The position numbers were made by a program, and so were the translations under genes. 64,000 nt of DNA from Acinetobacter sp. YWS30-1 (GTDB lineage Bacteria > Pseudomonadota > Gammaproteobacteria > Pseudomonadales > Moraxellaceae). Shown here piece after piece: positions 42,226 to 51,329 of this stretch; positions within the stretch are counted from its first letter, which is position 1, and each line of letters begins with the position of its first letter. Location of the stretch: positions 682,001-746,000 of the forward strand of contig NZ_CP114606.1 of the NCBI RefSeq assembly GCF_033558715.1, given 5' to 3'. Under the pieces are notes generated by a model that saw only the letters and a list, made by a program, of their open reading frames with translations, made no database searches and was not told the DNA's origin.

Positions 42226-43365
42226 ATGAAACTGTCTGATGCAAAGTGTAAAAAAGCACAACCAAAAGAAAAACTATATCGTCTTTCGGATGAGAATGGT
42301 CTGTCACTTCTCGTGACGCCAGCAGGACAAAAATACTGGAATGTACGTTATACCGTTCATGGTGAGCGTAAGTCAGAATCACTTGGTCCATATCCTGATA
42401 TGAGTTTAAAGAAAGCACGAGAGCTTGCACTTGAACTTAAATACAAACATTCCAAGTCAGTCTTATACGAAGACATCAAACCATTTTTTAAAGAGGTGGC
42501 TGAGGATTGGTTTGAGAATCAAAGAGAAACTTGGTCATCTAAGCATATTAGTAATGTACGAGCTTCTTTAGATGAGCTCTACAGTACGCTTGCCAATAAA
42601 CGGATTAATCAGATTCAAGCACCAGAGATTTTGCAAGTCATCAAAAAGATTGAGGCTAGAGGGTCTACGGAAATTGCTAAGCGTACATTATCCCGTTGTG
42701 GAATGGTGATGAAGTATGCCATTGCACATGGCTATCGATATGACAATCCTGCAAGTGATTTGGTTTATGCACTTAAGAATAAAAAAGTGAAGAATCTGGC
42801 TTCACTACCAGAAAGTGAAATGCCTGAATTTCTTAGACGTATTAAAGCTTATCCTGCCGATGCGCAAACGCACCATGCGATTATTCTGATCATGCTTACA
42901 GGCGTTCGAGTAAGTGAGTTACTACAAGCACGTTGGGACGAGTTTGATTTAGAAGAGCGTAAATGGGATATCCCTGCGGAACGTATGAAGAACGGATTAC
43001 CCCATCGTGTACCTCTAACAGATATGATGATCGATGAACTTCAGGCACTATGTTTGACACATAATCAAGATTTATTGTTTCCACATCGTTTGAATAACAA
43101 AGAGCCCATGCGTAGCGAATCAATTTTGGCTGTAATTAAGCGCTCAGGTTATGCAGGTCGTATGACAACACATGGCTTTAGATCACTTTTCAGTACCGTC
43201 TTGAATGAGTCAAATTTATTTAATCCTGATGCCATTGAACGCCAGCTTGCACATGTACCACAGAACCGTATTCGCTCTGCATATAACCGAGCACAGTATT
43301 GGGAGGAGCGTGTGAAGATCATGGAGTGGTATGGGGAAAAAGTGAAGGAGTGGATGGAATACTGA
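42226..43365 (+). CDS. P4/CP4-57-type tyrosine integrase
   Basis: Site-specific recombinase that presumably inserts and excises the element at ssrA. The N-terminal DUF4102 arm-binding domain spans about 1-85 (LSDAKCKKAQPKEK; then YPDMSLKKARELA), then a SAM-like core-binding domain, then the catalytic domain with R228 (GVRVSEL), H316-x-x-R319 (HGFR), H343 (LAHV) and the nucleophile Y353 (AYNR). All catalytic residues are present. 379 residues. Reads away from ssrA, as usual for this family. Confidence 0.95.
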   Translation: MKLSDAKCKKAQPKEKLYRLSDENGLSLLVTPAGQKYWNVRYTVHGERKSESLGPYPDMSLKKARELALELKYKHSKSVLYEDIKPFFKEVAEDWFENQRETWSSKHISNVRASLDELYSTLANKRINQIQAPEILQVIKKIEARGSTEIAKRTLSRCGMVMKYAIAHGYRYDNPASDLVYALKNKKVKNLASLPESEMPEFLRRIKAYPADAQTHHAIILIMLTGVRVSELLQARWDEFDLEERKWDIPAERMKNGLPHRVPLTDMMIDELQALCLTHNQDLLFPHRLNNKEPMRSESILAVIKRSGYAGRMTTHGFRSLFSTVLNESNLFNPDAIERQLAHVPQNRIRSAYNRAQYWEERVKIMEWYGEKVKEWMEY

Positions 43366-43393
43366 GATTATCTATACAAGACTGAATCAACAG

Positions 43394-43433
43394 AAATCCC
43401 CCTTGAACCAATATGGTTCAAGGGGGATTTTTT
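43394..43433 (+). terminator. Terminator of the integrase gene
   Basis: A 16-bp perfect stem (AAATCCCCCTTGAACC and its complement) with a five-base loop, followed by T6 including stem ends. Confidence 0.93.
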
Positions 43434-43629
43434 ATGTCTGACAGAAATATTGGTTGGTGGAAATACTTGTCTAGTGTGTTGTAATTGAGTGCAATGATTA
43501 TTGTAAGTTATAAAATTTGCTGTTGTATTGGTAAAAAAATGCTGTGATAAAAATCTAAATTTGCTGTAGTAAAAAAAGAGTAAATAATTCATTATAGAAT
43601 AATAAAACAATAACTTATGGTGTTTTAGA

Positions 43630-46302
43630 GTGTCTAATACTACTTATTTGAGCAATTCGTTCCTCGTGCGGAGCAGTGATTTATTTAAGATTATGGAACT
43701 CCGTTATTCACATTCTATTTTTGATAAGGATGGTTGTTTTAATATCAGCTCACCTGTTTCGAATTCTTTAGAGTTGATTCGATGGTATCGTAATTGTGAA
43801 GGTTATTTTTACCAATTGTCCGTCGAAGCTACATCTCCTTTTGAAAATGATTTTGCGTCCTTTCAAGCAGAATTGGATAGGCTAATAGTCAAAGATGAAG
43901 TGCTTGGAAATTTTGGAATAACAGAATACTCACAAGATTGTAGGAAGCTATACTCTGATTTGAGGTTACGTGAATATCGAAATTTGGTACTAAAAAAATA
44001 TGGTGACAATGGACTGACCCATTGGTTAAAGGAAGTGTACCCCGTCCGAGAACAGCTAAAATTATTAGCCAAAAATGAAGCGCGATTTGATTTAGATTTA
44101 GAATATAAATATCAACTTGAAGACCTACAGCTATTTTTAAAAAATACCGAGAGTGCATACTTTTTAGCATTTGATATTGAAATTAAAGCGGATCAGTTCA
44201 AAGGGGATGCGATTGAAAATTGGCGAGAAAATGCTTTTTTGTTAAAACCTCTATTAGAAAATGCGCTGAATGATATTTTGAAACAACAGTCGGATACTTT
44301 GCGATTTTATGTGAAGTTTGAAGATGATGGGGTATATGGCTTTCGATTCCATGTAGTCATGTTTTTGCAATCTTTGACTCTAACTGAATCATCGTGGCTA
44401 GCAGAATTTAATGAAAAATTGCAACATAGATTGTCTGATAAAGTATTGTTAAATGAGTGGTTGAAGCCACTTTACACAAAAAAAATAAACGAATGGCGGA
44501 ATCATAGGGATTTAAATGAATTATGTTATTCCAAAGAAGATTTGGATGAGATGGAGCAAAGTATCCACTGCACTTTTCAAAACTATCAGCACGATATTAT
44601 CTTTAAAATTATCAATTGGAATGAGCAATTAAGAAAGCTTCAACCTGAATTAAAGTTTGAAATAGATGATTCTTTCAGTAATAAAGATAGGCAAAAATTA
44701 GAGTACTGGGGGATTAAATACTTATTCATTTCTAGTAAGTATCTATATTTCCAGCAGTATCATGAGGATTTACATCCATCTATAGTTAGCTTTGTTTATC
44801 GATCCTCAACCCAGCCAAAAAAAATTCAGACTAAATTAGCAACACCTGAAAAACAGGAAAAATATAGTCGTTCTAGGGATGAGCAGAAGATGGAAAACTC
44901 AAATCAGTTAGGAAGAAAAAAATCTCAAGCGAATCAAGAGACTGTAATACATCAAAGAAGAACTGAGGTTAACCAAACTTCTTTCTACAGTGATAAATTT
45001 GATATTACCAATAATTTACCTTTGGCTGATATTCTTGAATCAAAACCTAGACCAAAATTTCAAAGTAAACCTATTTTCAAAATAGAAAAACTTCATGTTG
45101 GTGCACCTAAAGATGAAGATTTAATAAACCCATCAAAAATCCTCATTTTGAAAGACTTTATTGATTACGTCTTGGATGAGAAAAATGGCATATGGAAAAC
45201 TGAAATTAAAAATAAGCAACGTGTCAGTTGGGCTGAAATATTATTTAAAAATGAGATTCTTGATGTAGAACTTCTAGGTTTTCTGATCAGGTTTGAGCAT
45301 TTTATTGATAATTTACTAAGTGCTTCAAATCCTTATTTTGCAGTAGTATCAAAACTCCAATGTAATCCTGAAGGAATGACTGTTGTTGGGGGGCAGTATC
45401 TTTCTTTACTTTATGACTTTCATACACAAGATATTGAAAATAAGTTAAATGAGCTGAGTATTCAATCAGGTTATTGGATTTTAGTTACTACGATGTTTGA
45501 ATCTCGTGCTAATGAAGAATATCAGTCCGATTTTTCACAATTGAAGATGCATCACCAGCAAGTTCAAAAGCTTAATGAATTGATGAAAAAGGCGCGAGTA
45601 TTGGTCGCAGAGTATCAAAAGAAAATGAAACAACCTTTAACATATCTAAAGTATGCAAATGCAAAGTTATGGCAAAAGGCTTTTGATAAAGAACGCATTC
45701 TTATGCGTTGGCAATTTAATCTGCCAAGTGACTCCAATGTAAAAGCAGGATTAATGTCACTTTTTAATAAATTTAAAACGAGGTTATCAGGTAAAGAACG
45801 TCACTTTAAGGATGTTCAACATATTCTATTGGAATGTGAGAAACCTCAAAGTGTTTCTTTGGATGTTGTATTGATTTTTGATAGTGCTGAATTAGCGGAA
45901 AATCAAAATAAGCTGAGTGAGCATGTTGTGGAACTATGGACAAAAACTGTAGAAGCTGAAATGAAAAAGTCAGGAGGCCAAGTGAATTTTGGTCAGCTTG
46001 AAGATTTAGCACATAGTATTAGCTTGATTCCAAAACATGAACAATTGGGAGTGAAATATCTATTTATTAAAAATAGCAAGATGGCTAATGATAAATTAGT
46101 GATTTCTGATCTTATTCCATTTTTTATTTCGCAGGCTATTTTTTTACAGGATGTTTCATCTAACCAAACATACAAACTCAGCATGAGTCAATCTCTAACA
46201 AACTTGTTTGTTAAAAAAGAGTCTGTCAGCAAGAGAGCTTTAAAATCCACTATTAAAAAAAAGCCATTGGAAATGGAAGCACATATAACACAACCAAGCT
46301 GA
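43630..46302 (+). CDS. Large island protein with two degenerate Gp2/YfjJ-like (HUH-type) domains
   Basis: An 890-residue protein that I do not recognise as a whole. Manual comparison with the Gp2/YfjJ protein encoded just downstream suggests two related units. In the first, YGFRFHVVMFL (about 237-247) aligns with GGYHVHLLLIY, and WGIKYLFISSK (about 358) follows. In the second, SVSLDVVLIFDSA (about 741) and LGVKYLFIKNSK (about 803) occupy the same order. The WGIKYLFI/LGVKYLFI blocks argue for an internal duplication. Neither unit keeps both histidines of the HVH metal motif, so nuclease activity is unlikely. A charged, poorly ordered linker (about 395-480) joins the halves. Start is a GTG with a weak ribosome site; an ATG at 43693 is an alternative. 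AT-rich relative to the core genes. Confidence 0.75.
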   Translation: MSNTTYLSNSFLVRSSDLFKIMELRYSHSIFDKDGCFNISSPVSNSLELIRWYRNCEGYFYQLSVEATSPFENDFASFQAELDRLIVKDEVLGNFGITEYSQDCRKLYSDLRLREYRNLVLKKYGDNGLTHWLKEVYPVREQLKLLAKNEARFDLDLEYKYQLEDLQLFLKNTESAYFLAFDIEIKADQFKGDAIENWRENAFLLKPLLENALNDILKQQSDTLRFYVKFEDDGVYGFRFHVVMFLQSLTLTESSWLAEFNEKLQHRLSDKVLLNEWLKPLYTKKINEWRNHRDLNELCYSKEDLDEMEQSIHCTFQNYQHDIIFKIINWNEQLRKLQPELKFEIDDSFSNKDRQKLEYWGIKYLFISSKYLYFQQYHEDLHPSIVSFVYRSSTQPKKIQTKLATPEKQEKYSRSRDEQKMENSNQLGRKKSQANQETVIHQRRTEVNQTSFYSDKFDITNNLPLADILESKPRPKFQSKPIFKIEKLHVGAPKDEDLINPSKILILKDFIDYVLDEKNGIWKTEIKNKQRVSWAEILFKNEILDVELLGFLIRFEHFIDNLLSASNPYFAVVSKLQCNPEGMTVVGGQYLSLLYDFHTQDIENKLNELSIQSGYWILVTTMFESRANEEYQSDFSQLKMHHQQVQKLNELMKKARVLVAEYQKKMKQPLTYLKYANAKLWQKAFDKERILMRWQFNLPSDSNVKAGLMSLFNKFKTRLSGKERHFKDVQHILLECEKPQSVSLDVVLIFDSAELAENQNKLSEHVVELWTKTVEAEMKKSGGQVNFGQLEDLAHSISLIPKHEQLGVKYLFIKNSKMANDKLVISDLIPFFISQAIFLQDVSSNQTYKLSMSQSLTNLFVKKESVSKRALKSTIKKKPLEMEAHITQPS

Positions 46303-46745
46303 ACGATCGACGAATCAGTGGCCTAACTTTAGCTTGACTCAACCACCTCCATATAGCCCGTAATATGGGGGTGTTTAAAAAAATACCCATGTCTACATAG
46401 GACTATTGAAGCACTTTTCAGGCATTTCTTATTCGGTAATTTATATTATAAATAAATTATAGGATTACCAATAGTTTACTGAAAGAGTCCTAAACATCAA
46501 TCTAGCGATATCTTAATTTTAATAAATTATACAATTTCAACTGCATTAACTAATGACAGTGGACACGCATGATCTACATCTAATTGGATTAATCATATAT
46601 TTATTCTGGCTTTCATTCCAAACTCATAAGAGTAAGTGAGTTCAATAGCTGACCGATATTCTTACAACAAGATAAAAGATAGCTTTCAAAATAAAAAAAT
46701 ACATAAGTGACTGATGAGATGAACCAAACAAAGGAAATTCACACA
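46303..46745. other. Gene-free region with nested inverted repeats; candidate replication origin
   Basis: Two structures stand out. CACCTCCATAT/ATATGGGGGTG (46344-46373) may be a weak terminator (only TTT follows). Behind it AGGACTATTG (46399-46408) pairs with CAATAGT (46469) and AGTCCT (46486), enclosing GGTAAT (46435)/ATTACC (46464) around an AT-rich palindromic centre. Position directly before a Rep-like gene suggests an origin or its regulatory structure. No gene was found here. Confidence 0.45.
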
Positions 46746-47717
46746 ATGACATCTCAAATACCAAATCAACCACTTTCAGAAAGCCAAATTCTATTGGATA
46801 TTGAAAAATTCACACAAGAAATTATTAGTTCTGGACTTTATTGCGAACAATTGATGTACTTCAAATACCTCTTGGAGCAATTTGATCTTATCTATGATAT
46901 AGATTTGTTTTACTGCGATTACCTACAAGCATTCATCAAGCTGAAATTAATACTAGATGGGATGCGCTATAGTCCTTTTCCCCCTATAGGATCAGATTAT
47001 CAAATAGCGGGTAACTATGACTTTGTACTTTCACTGACACCTGAACAATTACAGGAACTACTGCAACAGGCTCAGCTTTGTAAGAGCAGTATCTATACAG
47101 ATATTCAGCAGTTTCAGTTACAGGAAGTTGATAATGCAAAAAGTCTTGCAGAATATCTCACGAAACTTTTTAAGCATTATTCGCGGATACTAGTGGTACG
47201 GGTGGACTTGAAGTATACAAAAGAAGCTCAGACAGACATCAATATTAAACAGTTTTATCAGCATTTTGAGAAGATGCGAAATCGCATATCAAATCAAGAT
47301 ACCTGTTTTGAAAATCTACATGGTTATGCTTGGGCAATGGAGCAAGGCACAGAAAATGGCGGTTATCACGTACATTTGCTATTGATCTATAGTGCGGATA
47401 AACATCGTAGAGGTTCATATCTGGCACAGCAAGTTGGTGAGAAGTGGATTGAGCTGACTAACCAACAAGGGACTTATTACAATCTGCATAATAAAGCGTA
47501 TATCAATCAATTGATAATGCAGGGTAATGAGATAGGCATCGGCACACTGTCACGGGAGGTAGAAGGCGATTTGGAGAAATTACTCAAAGTTGGCTTGTAT
47601 CTCACAAAGGAAACTAAAGAAAGCCAGAGGTTGAGGGTAAAGACTACTAAGGGTATGCAAACTTTTGGTCATGGACAATTTGAAATAGACAGCAGACGAG
47701 GGATCAAAAAAGGCTAA
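46746..47717 (+). CDS. Inovirus Gp2/YfjJ-type replication-like protein
   Basis: A 323-residue protein matching the inovirus-type Gp2 / YagK-YfjJ C-terminal family. The signature is VVRVDLKY near 150, then FEKMRNRISN, then the metal-binding HVH in GGYHVHLLLIYS (H208, H210), then GLYLTKETK near 284-292. The HUH pair is intact, so single-strand nicking for rolling-circle replication is plausible; the family is not fully characterised. The ATG chosen has AAGGAAA about eight bases upstream; earlier in-frame GTG (46707) and ATG (46719) are weaker. E. coli CP4-57, also in ssrA, carries yfjJ. Confidence 0.85.
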   Translation: MTSQIPNQPLSESQILLDIEKFTQEIISSGLYCEQLMYFKYLLEQFDLIYDIDLFYCDYLQAFIKLKLILDGMRYSPFPPIGSDYQIAGNYDFVLSLTPEQLQELLQQAQLCKSSIYTDIQQFQLQEVDNAKSLAEYLTKLFKHYSRILVVRVDLKYTKEAQTDINIKQFYQHFEKMRNRISNQDTCFENLHGYAWAMEQGTENGGYHVHLLLIYSADKHRRGSYLAQQVGEKWIELTNQQGTYYNLHNKAYINQLIMQGNEIGIGTLSREVEGDLEKLLKVGLYLTKETKESQRLRVKTTKGMQTFGHGQFEIDSRRGIKKG

Positions 47718-47957
47718 ACACAGCACTTTTGATTTATACATTATTACTTAAAAAAGCTGTCTTGCATAAAACTAGAAAGTTAGTGTGTAAATGCATCATG
47801 CAACTACTGCTAGGTGATAGCTATGTAGCTAGTGTCATGGAATCTAAATTTCTTAGGACTGATTGAAATATATTTCAGTTATATAACACTAATATGAATC
47901 AATCAGGAATTGGATTTATCAAGCGATGAGTCCGTTCTAATTACATCAATCAAATAG
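47718..47957. other. Gene-free leader region before the DUF932 gene
   Basis: About 240 AT-rich bases with no credible reading frame. It includes ACTGATTGAAATATATTTCAGT-like imperfect palindromes near 47858-47880 and no clear promoter. It ends in a strong terminator-like hairpin placed just before the next gene. Confidence 0.4.
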
Positions 47958-48013
47958 AAGACTGCTCGATTTCATTCCTATGATAAAGGGAGTGAGATTG
48001 AGCAGTCTTTTTT
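47958..48013 (+). terminator. Terminator hairpin just upstream of the DUF932 gene
   Basis: AAGACTGCTCGATTTCA and its complement (three wobbles or so) form an 18-bp-class stem over a loop of about 20 bases, followed by T6. It lies 20 bases before the next start codon and 240 bases after the previous stop, so it may act as a leader (attenuator) rather than only ending the upstream gene. Confidence 0.8.
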
Positions 48014-48033
48014 GTTTATTAAGGACAATTATC

Positions 48034-49065
48034 ATGGCACATCAAATTGAACAAATGGCATATGTTGGTGAAACCCCATGGCATGGTTTAGGCAATCAGC
48101 TTACTCAAAATCAGCCAATTGAAGTATGGGCGAAGCAAGCAGGAATGGATTGGCGTATTGAATCTTCAGACGTCAGCTATATGGCAAAGAATGAACGTGG
48201 TCAGAGCATTATTATGCCGTTTGAAGAACAGCGTGTACTGTACCGTTCAGATACGTTGGCCCCTCTATCAGTGGTCAGTCAGCGTTATCAGGAAGTACAG
48301 CCTATGGAGATTTTAGAGTTCTACCGTGATCTCACTGAACAATCAGGCTTTGAGTTGGAAACTGCGGGTGTTTTAAAAGGTGGTAAGAAGTTTTGGGCTT
48401 TGGCTCGAACTGGGCAAAGTGGAATGCTAAAAGGAAAGGATGTCAGTAATGGGTATATCCTTCTTGCTACTGCGTGTGATGGGACCCTTGCAACTACAGC
48501 TCAATTTACCTCCATTCGTGTCGTATGTAATAACACCTTAGCAATTGCATTAAAGGGATCGAATGCGAGTGCAGGCGTTGTGAAAGTTCCACACAGCACC
48601 AAGTTTGATGCGGAGAAAGTGAAACAGCAATTGGGAATTTCTGTACGTCAATGGGATGACCACATGTATGAAATGAAACAGCTCACACAACGTAAGGTCA
48701 GCCAACAGGAGGCAGCAGCCTACTTTGATGCTGTATTTAATAATACAACCTTAAGCATTCCTGAACAGGAGGAGGGAATCATTCAGTTCTACCGTGACGT
48801 TGCTAATCAGGCTAACACTACCAAGTCGGAACCAAATGGTCGTGCGATGACAAAAGCGATGAACATGTTCAATGGGCAAGGACGTGGTGCAGAACTTTCT
48901 TCAGCGAAAGACACCGCATATGGTTTGCTATGCGCTATTACTGAGTTCGCTGATCATGAACGTCGTGCAATGAGTACAGATCATCGATTGGATTCAGCAT
49001 GGTTTGGCGCAGGAGCAGGATTGAAACAGCGTGGATTAGAACAAGCTTTGGCCATGATTGCTTAA
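48034..49065 (+). CDS. DUF932 / TIGR03299 phage-plasmid-type protein
   Basis: A 343-residue protein of the DUF932 (TIGR03299, 'phage/plasmid-like') family. The family start AYVGETPWHGLGNQL is present, as are SYMAKNERGQ-type strands and a GYILLATACDGTLATTAQFTSIRVVCNNTLAIA block. The function is unknown; members accompany plasmid and phage replication or recombination genes. YfjQ of CP4-57 is a DUF932 protein. The ATG chosen has AAGGAC seven bases upstream; a longer frame to 47980 would run through the terminator hairpin and is rejected. Confidence 0.88.
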   Translation: MAHQIEQMAYVGETPWHGLGNQLTQNQPIEVWAKQAGMDWRIESSDVSYMAKNERGQSIIMPFEEQRVLYRSDTLAPLSVVSQRYQEVQPMEILEFYRDLTEQSGFELETAGVLKGGKKFWALARTGQSGMLKGKDVSNGYILLATACDGTLATTAQFTSIRVVCNNTLAIALKGSNASAGVVKVPHSTKFDAEKVKQQLGISVRQWDDHMYEMKQLTQRKVSQQEAAAYFDAVFNNTTLSIPEQEEGIIQFYRDVANQANTTKSEPNGRAMTKAMNMFNGQGRGAELSSAKDTAYGLLCAITEFADHERRAMSTDHRLDSAWFGAGAGLKQRGLEQALAMIA

Positions 49066-49127
49066 TTGATGTACTGAACATAAACCAACACTATCTTAGA
49101 TATAAAGCTACCCATGATGACGGCATA

Positions 49128-49165
49128 GAAAACCATTTCTAGTGAAAGCTAGAGATGGTTTTTTT
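49128..49165 (+). terminator. Terminator hairpin just upstream of the YqaJ gene
   Basis: CCATTTCTAG/CTAGAGATGG stem with a TGAAAG loop and T7, nested inside a second inverted repeat ACGGCATA (49120)/TATGCCGT (49165). It sits 38 bases before the next start codon. Confidence 0.85.
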
Positions 49166-49202
49166 ATGCCGTTTTCATAAAGATCGGAATAAGGAGAACC
49201 CA

Positions 49203-50267
49203 GTGAACCAAATTGCACCTATTCATCAACCACTAATGGGACCAATGCCATTAGCTACAAAACATCAGACAATGCATTCAAACACTAAACAAAGTCGTAC
49301 AGCGAAGCGTTTAGCAAATACTAAAAATATGGACTATAAGGAATGGCTAGAAGTTCGTAAGCAGGGTATTGGCAGCAGTGATGCTGCAACTGCATGTGGC
49401 TTAAATCCGTATATGTCGATGTTAGAGCTGTGGATGATTAAAACAGGTCGTACACAGCAGAACCTTGAGGATGAGAGCACTGGTCTTGCACCTTTATATT
49501 GGGGCAAACAGCTTGAACCTTTGGTTGCTGAGTATTACAGCATGCACACCAATAACAAGGTACGTCGAGTCAATGCAGTGTTACAGCACCCAGATCCTGA
49601 TAAGCATTTCATGTTGGCAAACTTGGACTACGCTGTTGTCAGCAGTGATGAAGTTCAGATTCTTGAATGTAAAACAGCGGGTGAGCATGGAGCCAAGCTA
49701 TGGCGTGATGGCGTGCCACTTTATGTATTGTGTCAAGTTCAACATCAGTTAGCGGTGACAGGTAAGCAAGCAGCCCATGTTTGTGTATTGCTATATGGAC
49801 ATGAAACTAAAATTTTTAAAGTCACTCGTTCTGAATCAGTTATTGAACATATCGTGAATGCTGAACGTTACTTTTGGGATTGTGTGGAATCAAACACTCC
49901 ACCTTCTGTTGATGCAAGTGACTCAGCAGCGAAAGCGATTCAACAACTTTATCCTGCACATGTGCCACTCACTGTGGAAGATTTATCACAAAATGAAAGT
50001 GCCAATTTGATGTTCGACAAATTGGTGAAAATGAAAGAGGAGATACAGCATCAACAAGAGCGTTTTGACCAGCTGAAACATCAGATTCAAATGATGATGA
50101 AAGACAAAGAGCGTGCGGTTTTTGCGCGTGGGTCAGTGGTGTGGAAGAAAACCAAGGATACCGTTAGTTTAAATGCTAAAGCTTTGTTAGAGCATCAGCC
50201 TGATTTAATTCAGCTTTATCCACTGCATAAGACAGGCGGTCGAAGATTTAACATCTATACAGACTAG
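49203..50267 (+). CDS. YqaJ-type viral recombinase / exonuclease
   Basis: A lambda-exonuclease-like PD-(D/E)xK nuclease of 354 residues. The N-terminal block YKEWLEVRKQGIGSSDAATACGLNPY is the YqaJ signature, followed by YWGKQLEPLVAEYY, the catalytic Asp in MLANLDYAV (about 142) and the E-x-K in QILECKTAGEHG (about 160). A C-terminal coiled coil (KMKEEIQHQQERFDQLKHQ) follows. It probably makes single strands for annealing-type recombination or replication. The start is a GTG with AAGGAGAA in front; an upstream frame to 49155 is unsupported. Confidence 0.9.
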   Translation: MNQIAPIHQPLMGPMPLATKHQTMHSNTKQSRTAKRLANTKNMDYKEWLEVRKQGIGSSDAATACGLNPYMSMLELWMIKTGRTQQNLEDESTGLAPLYWGKQLEPLVAEYYSMHTNNKVRRVNAVLQHPDPDKHFMLANLDYAVVSSDEVQILECKTAGEHGAKLWRDGVPLYVLCQVQHQLAVTGKQAAHVCVLLYGHETKIFKVTRSESVIEHIVNAERYFWDCVESNTPPSVDASDSAAKAIQQLYPAHVPLTVEDLSQNESANLMFDKLVKMKEEIQHQQERFDQLKHQIQMMMKDKERAVFARGSVVWKKTKDTVSLNAKALLEHQPDLIQLYPLHKTGGRRFNIYTD

Positions 50268-50292
50268 CTATTTTTAATCCAAGTAATTCTAC

Positions 50293-50328
50293 AAAAGCCT
50301 TTTGTTCTTAGAGCAAAGGGCTTTTTTT
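50293..50328 (+). terminator. Terminator hairpin just upstream of the Gp3-like gene
   Basis: GCCTTTTG/CAAAGGGC with flanking AAAA/TTTT and a nine-base loop, followed by seven T. It is 27 bases before the next start codon. Confidence 0.85.
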
Positions 50329-50354
50329 ATATCTGTTCCATAAGGAGATTTAAC

Positions 50355-51245
50355 ATGATTAAAGGTTTAGCAATTACACCGCCTGCACTTGGCCGTATCA
50401 GTATTGGCCGAGTGGTAGAAAAGAATGGTAAGCGTCTACCTGAAAAAGATGACCAATTCACTATTACCTCACAGATTCAAAACAAAGAAGGATGGGTCAA
50501 ACATCCCTTAGATGAACAGCTTCGGGCTAATGCTCCGAATCAGAAACTCCGTTCTATCCCTGTCCGCATGATCTTTAATGATCCTGATCTGAATTTACGG
50601 GCAGAGTACACCTTGTTTGATCGACAGACAGGACGACCTGTTTGTGTAGGAGATGGAGAAACATGTCAGCGTTTGACTAATCAAGGCGTTGAACAGCACC
50701 CGTGTCCTTCACCTGATTTGTGTCCATTAGCTCAGGGAGGGCACTGCAAGCCCTATGGACGTTTGCATGTGAACCTAGACGAGTCAGATGAATTTGGCAC
50801 ATTCGTTTTTAGGACGACGGGTTTTAATAGCATACGGACTTTGGCAGCTCGATTGAGCTATTACCATGCAGCATCAAATGGTTTGTTGTCATGCTTACCG
50901 TTGCAACTTACCTTGCGAGGAAAGAGCACGACCCAAAGTTATCGTCAGCCTGTGTACTATGTAGACTTAACATTAAGAGAGGGTGTTGATTTGCAGTCCG
51001 CGATTCAAACAGCACGTGATATTGATCAACAAAGTAAGCAGGCTGGGTTCAATCAAGAGGCACTTGATCAAATGGCACGAAAGGGATTTGCGAATGCTAG
51101 ATTTGAATTTGATCTAGGCGAAGGAGTGGAGGTTGTTGAAGAGTTCTATCAATCTGAAGAGAGTGCTCATCAAGCTGACCAAAAAGAAACAACAAGCTTA
51201 AATTTACAGAATGAGTTAAAGCGTTCTGTACAAGCTCTAAATTAA
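50355..51245 (+). CDS. Gp3-like / recombination-directionality-factor-like metal-binding protein
   Basis: A 296-residue protein of the family annotated as 'hydrolase or metal-binding protein' or Gp3-like recombination directionality factor (PF18897). The cysteine cluster CQRL...HPCPSPDLCPL...GHCKPYGRL (about 110-135) is diagnostic and likely binds zinc. FGTFVFRTTGFNSIRTLAAR follows. It may control excision or bind single-stranded DNA. The ribosome site AAGGAGA is strong. Follows the YqaJ nuclease with its own leader terminator, forming a recombination module. Confidence 0.8.
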   Translation: MIKGLAITPPALGRISIGRVVEKNGKRLPEKDDQFTITSQIQNKEGWVKHPLDEQLRANAPNQKLRSIPVRMIFNDPDLNLRAEYTLFDRQTGRPVCVGDGETCQRLTNQGVEQHPCPSPDLCPLAQGGHCKPYGRLHVNLDESDEFGTFVFRTTGFNSIRTLAARLSYYHAASNGLLSCLPLQLTLRGKSTTQSYRQPVYYVDLTLREGVDLQSAIQTARDIDQQSKQAGFNQEALDQMARKGFANARFEFDLGEGVEVVEEFYQSEESAHQADQKETTSLNLQNELKRSVQALN

Positions 51246-51288
51246 CGATTTTTAGGAGATTAAATTTTTACAGAGCTGCGTATCATTT

Positions 51289-51304
51289 GAGCGAATAACC
51301 GCTC
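51289..51304. promoter_or_regulatory. Inverted repeat upstream of alpA
   Basis: GAGCG-AATAAC-CGCTC, 26 bases before the alpA start, within a longer imperfect dyad. Possible operator; no regulator is assigned. Confidence 0.35.
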
Positions 51305-51329
51305 GCATCAATGATTTGGAGTCAGCATC

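Noticed and set aside
47980..48033. 18-residue N-terminal extension of the DUF932 protein
   Set aside because: It is encoded by the terminator hairpin; the family start is the ATG behind AAGGAC.
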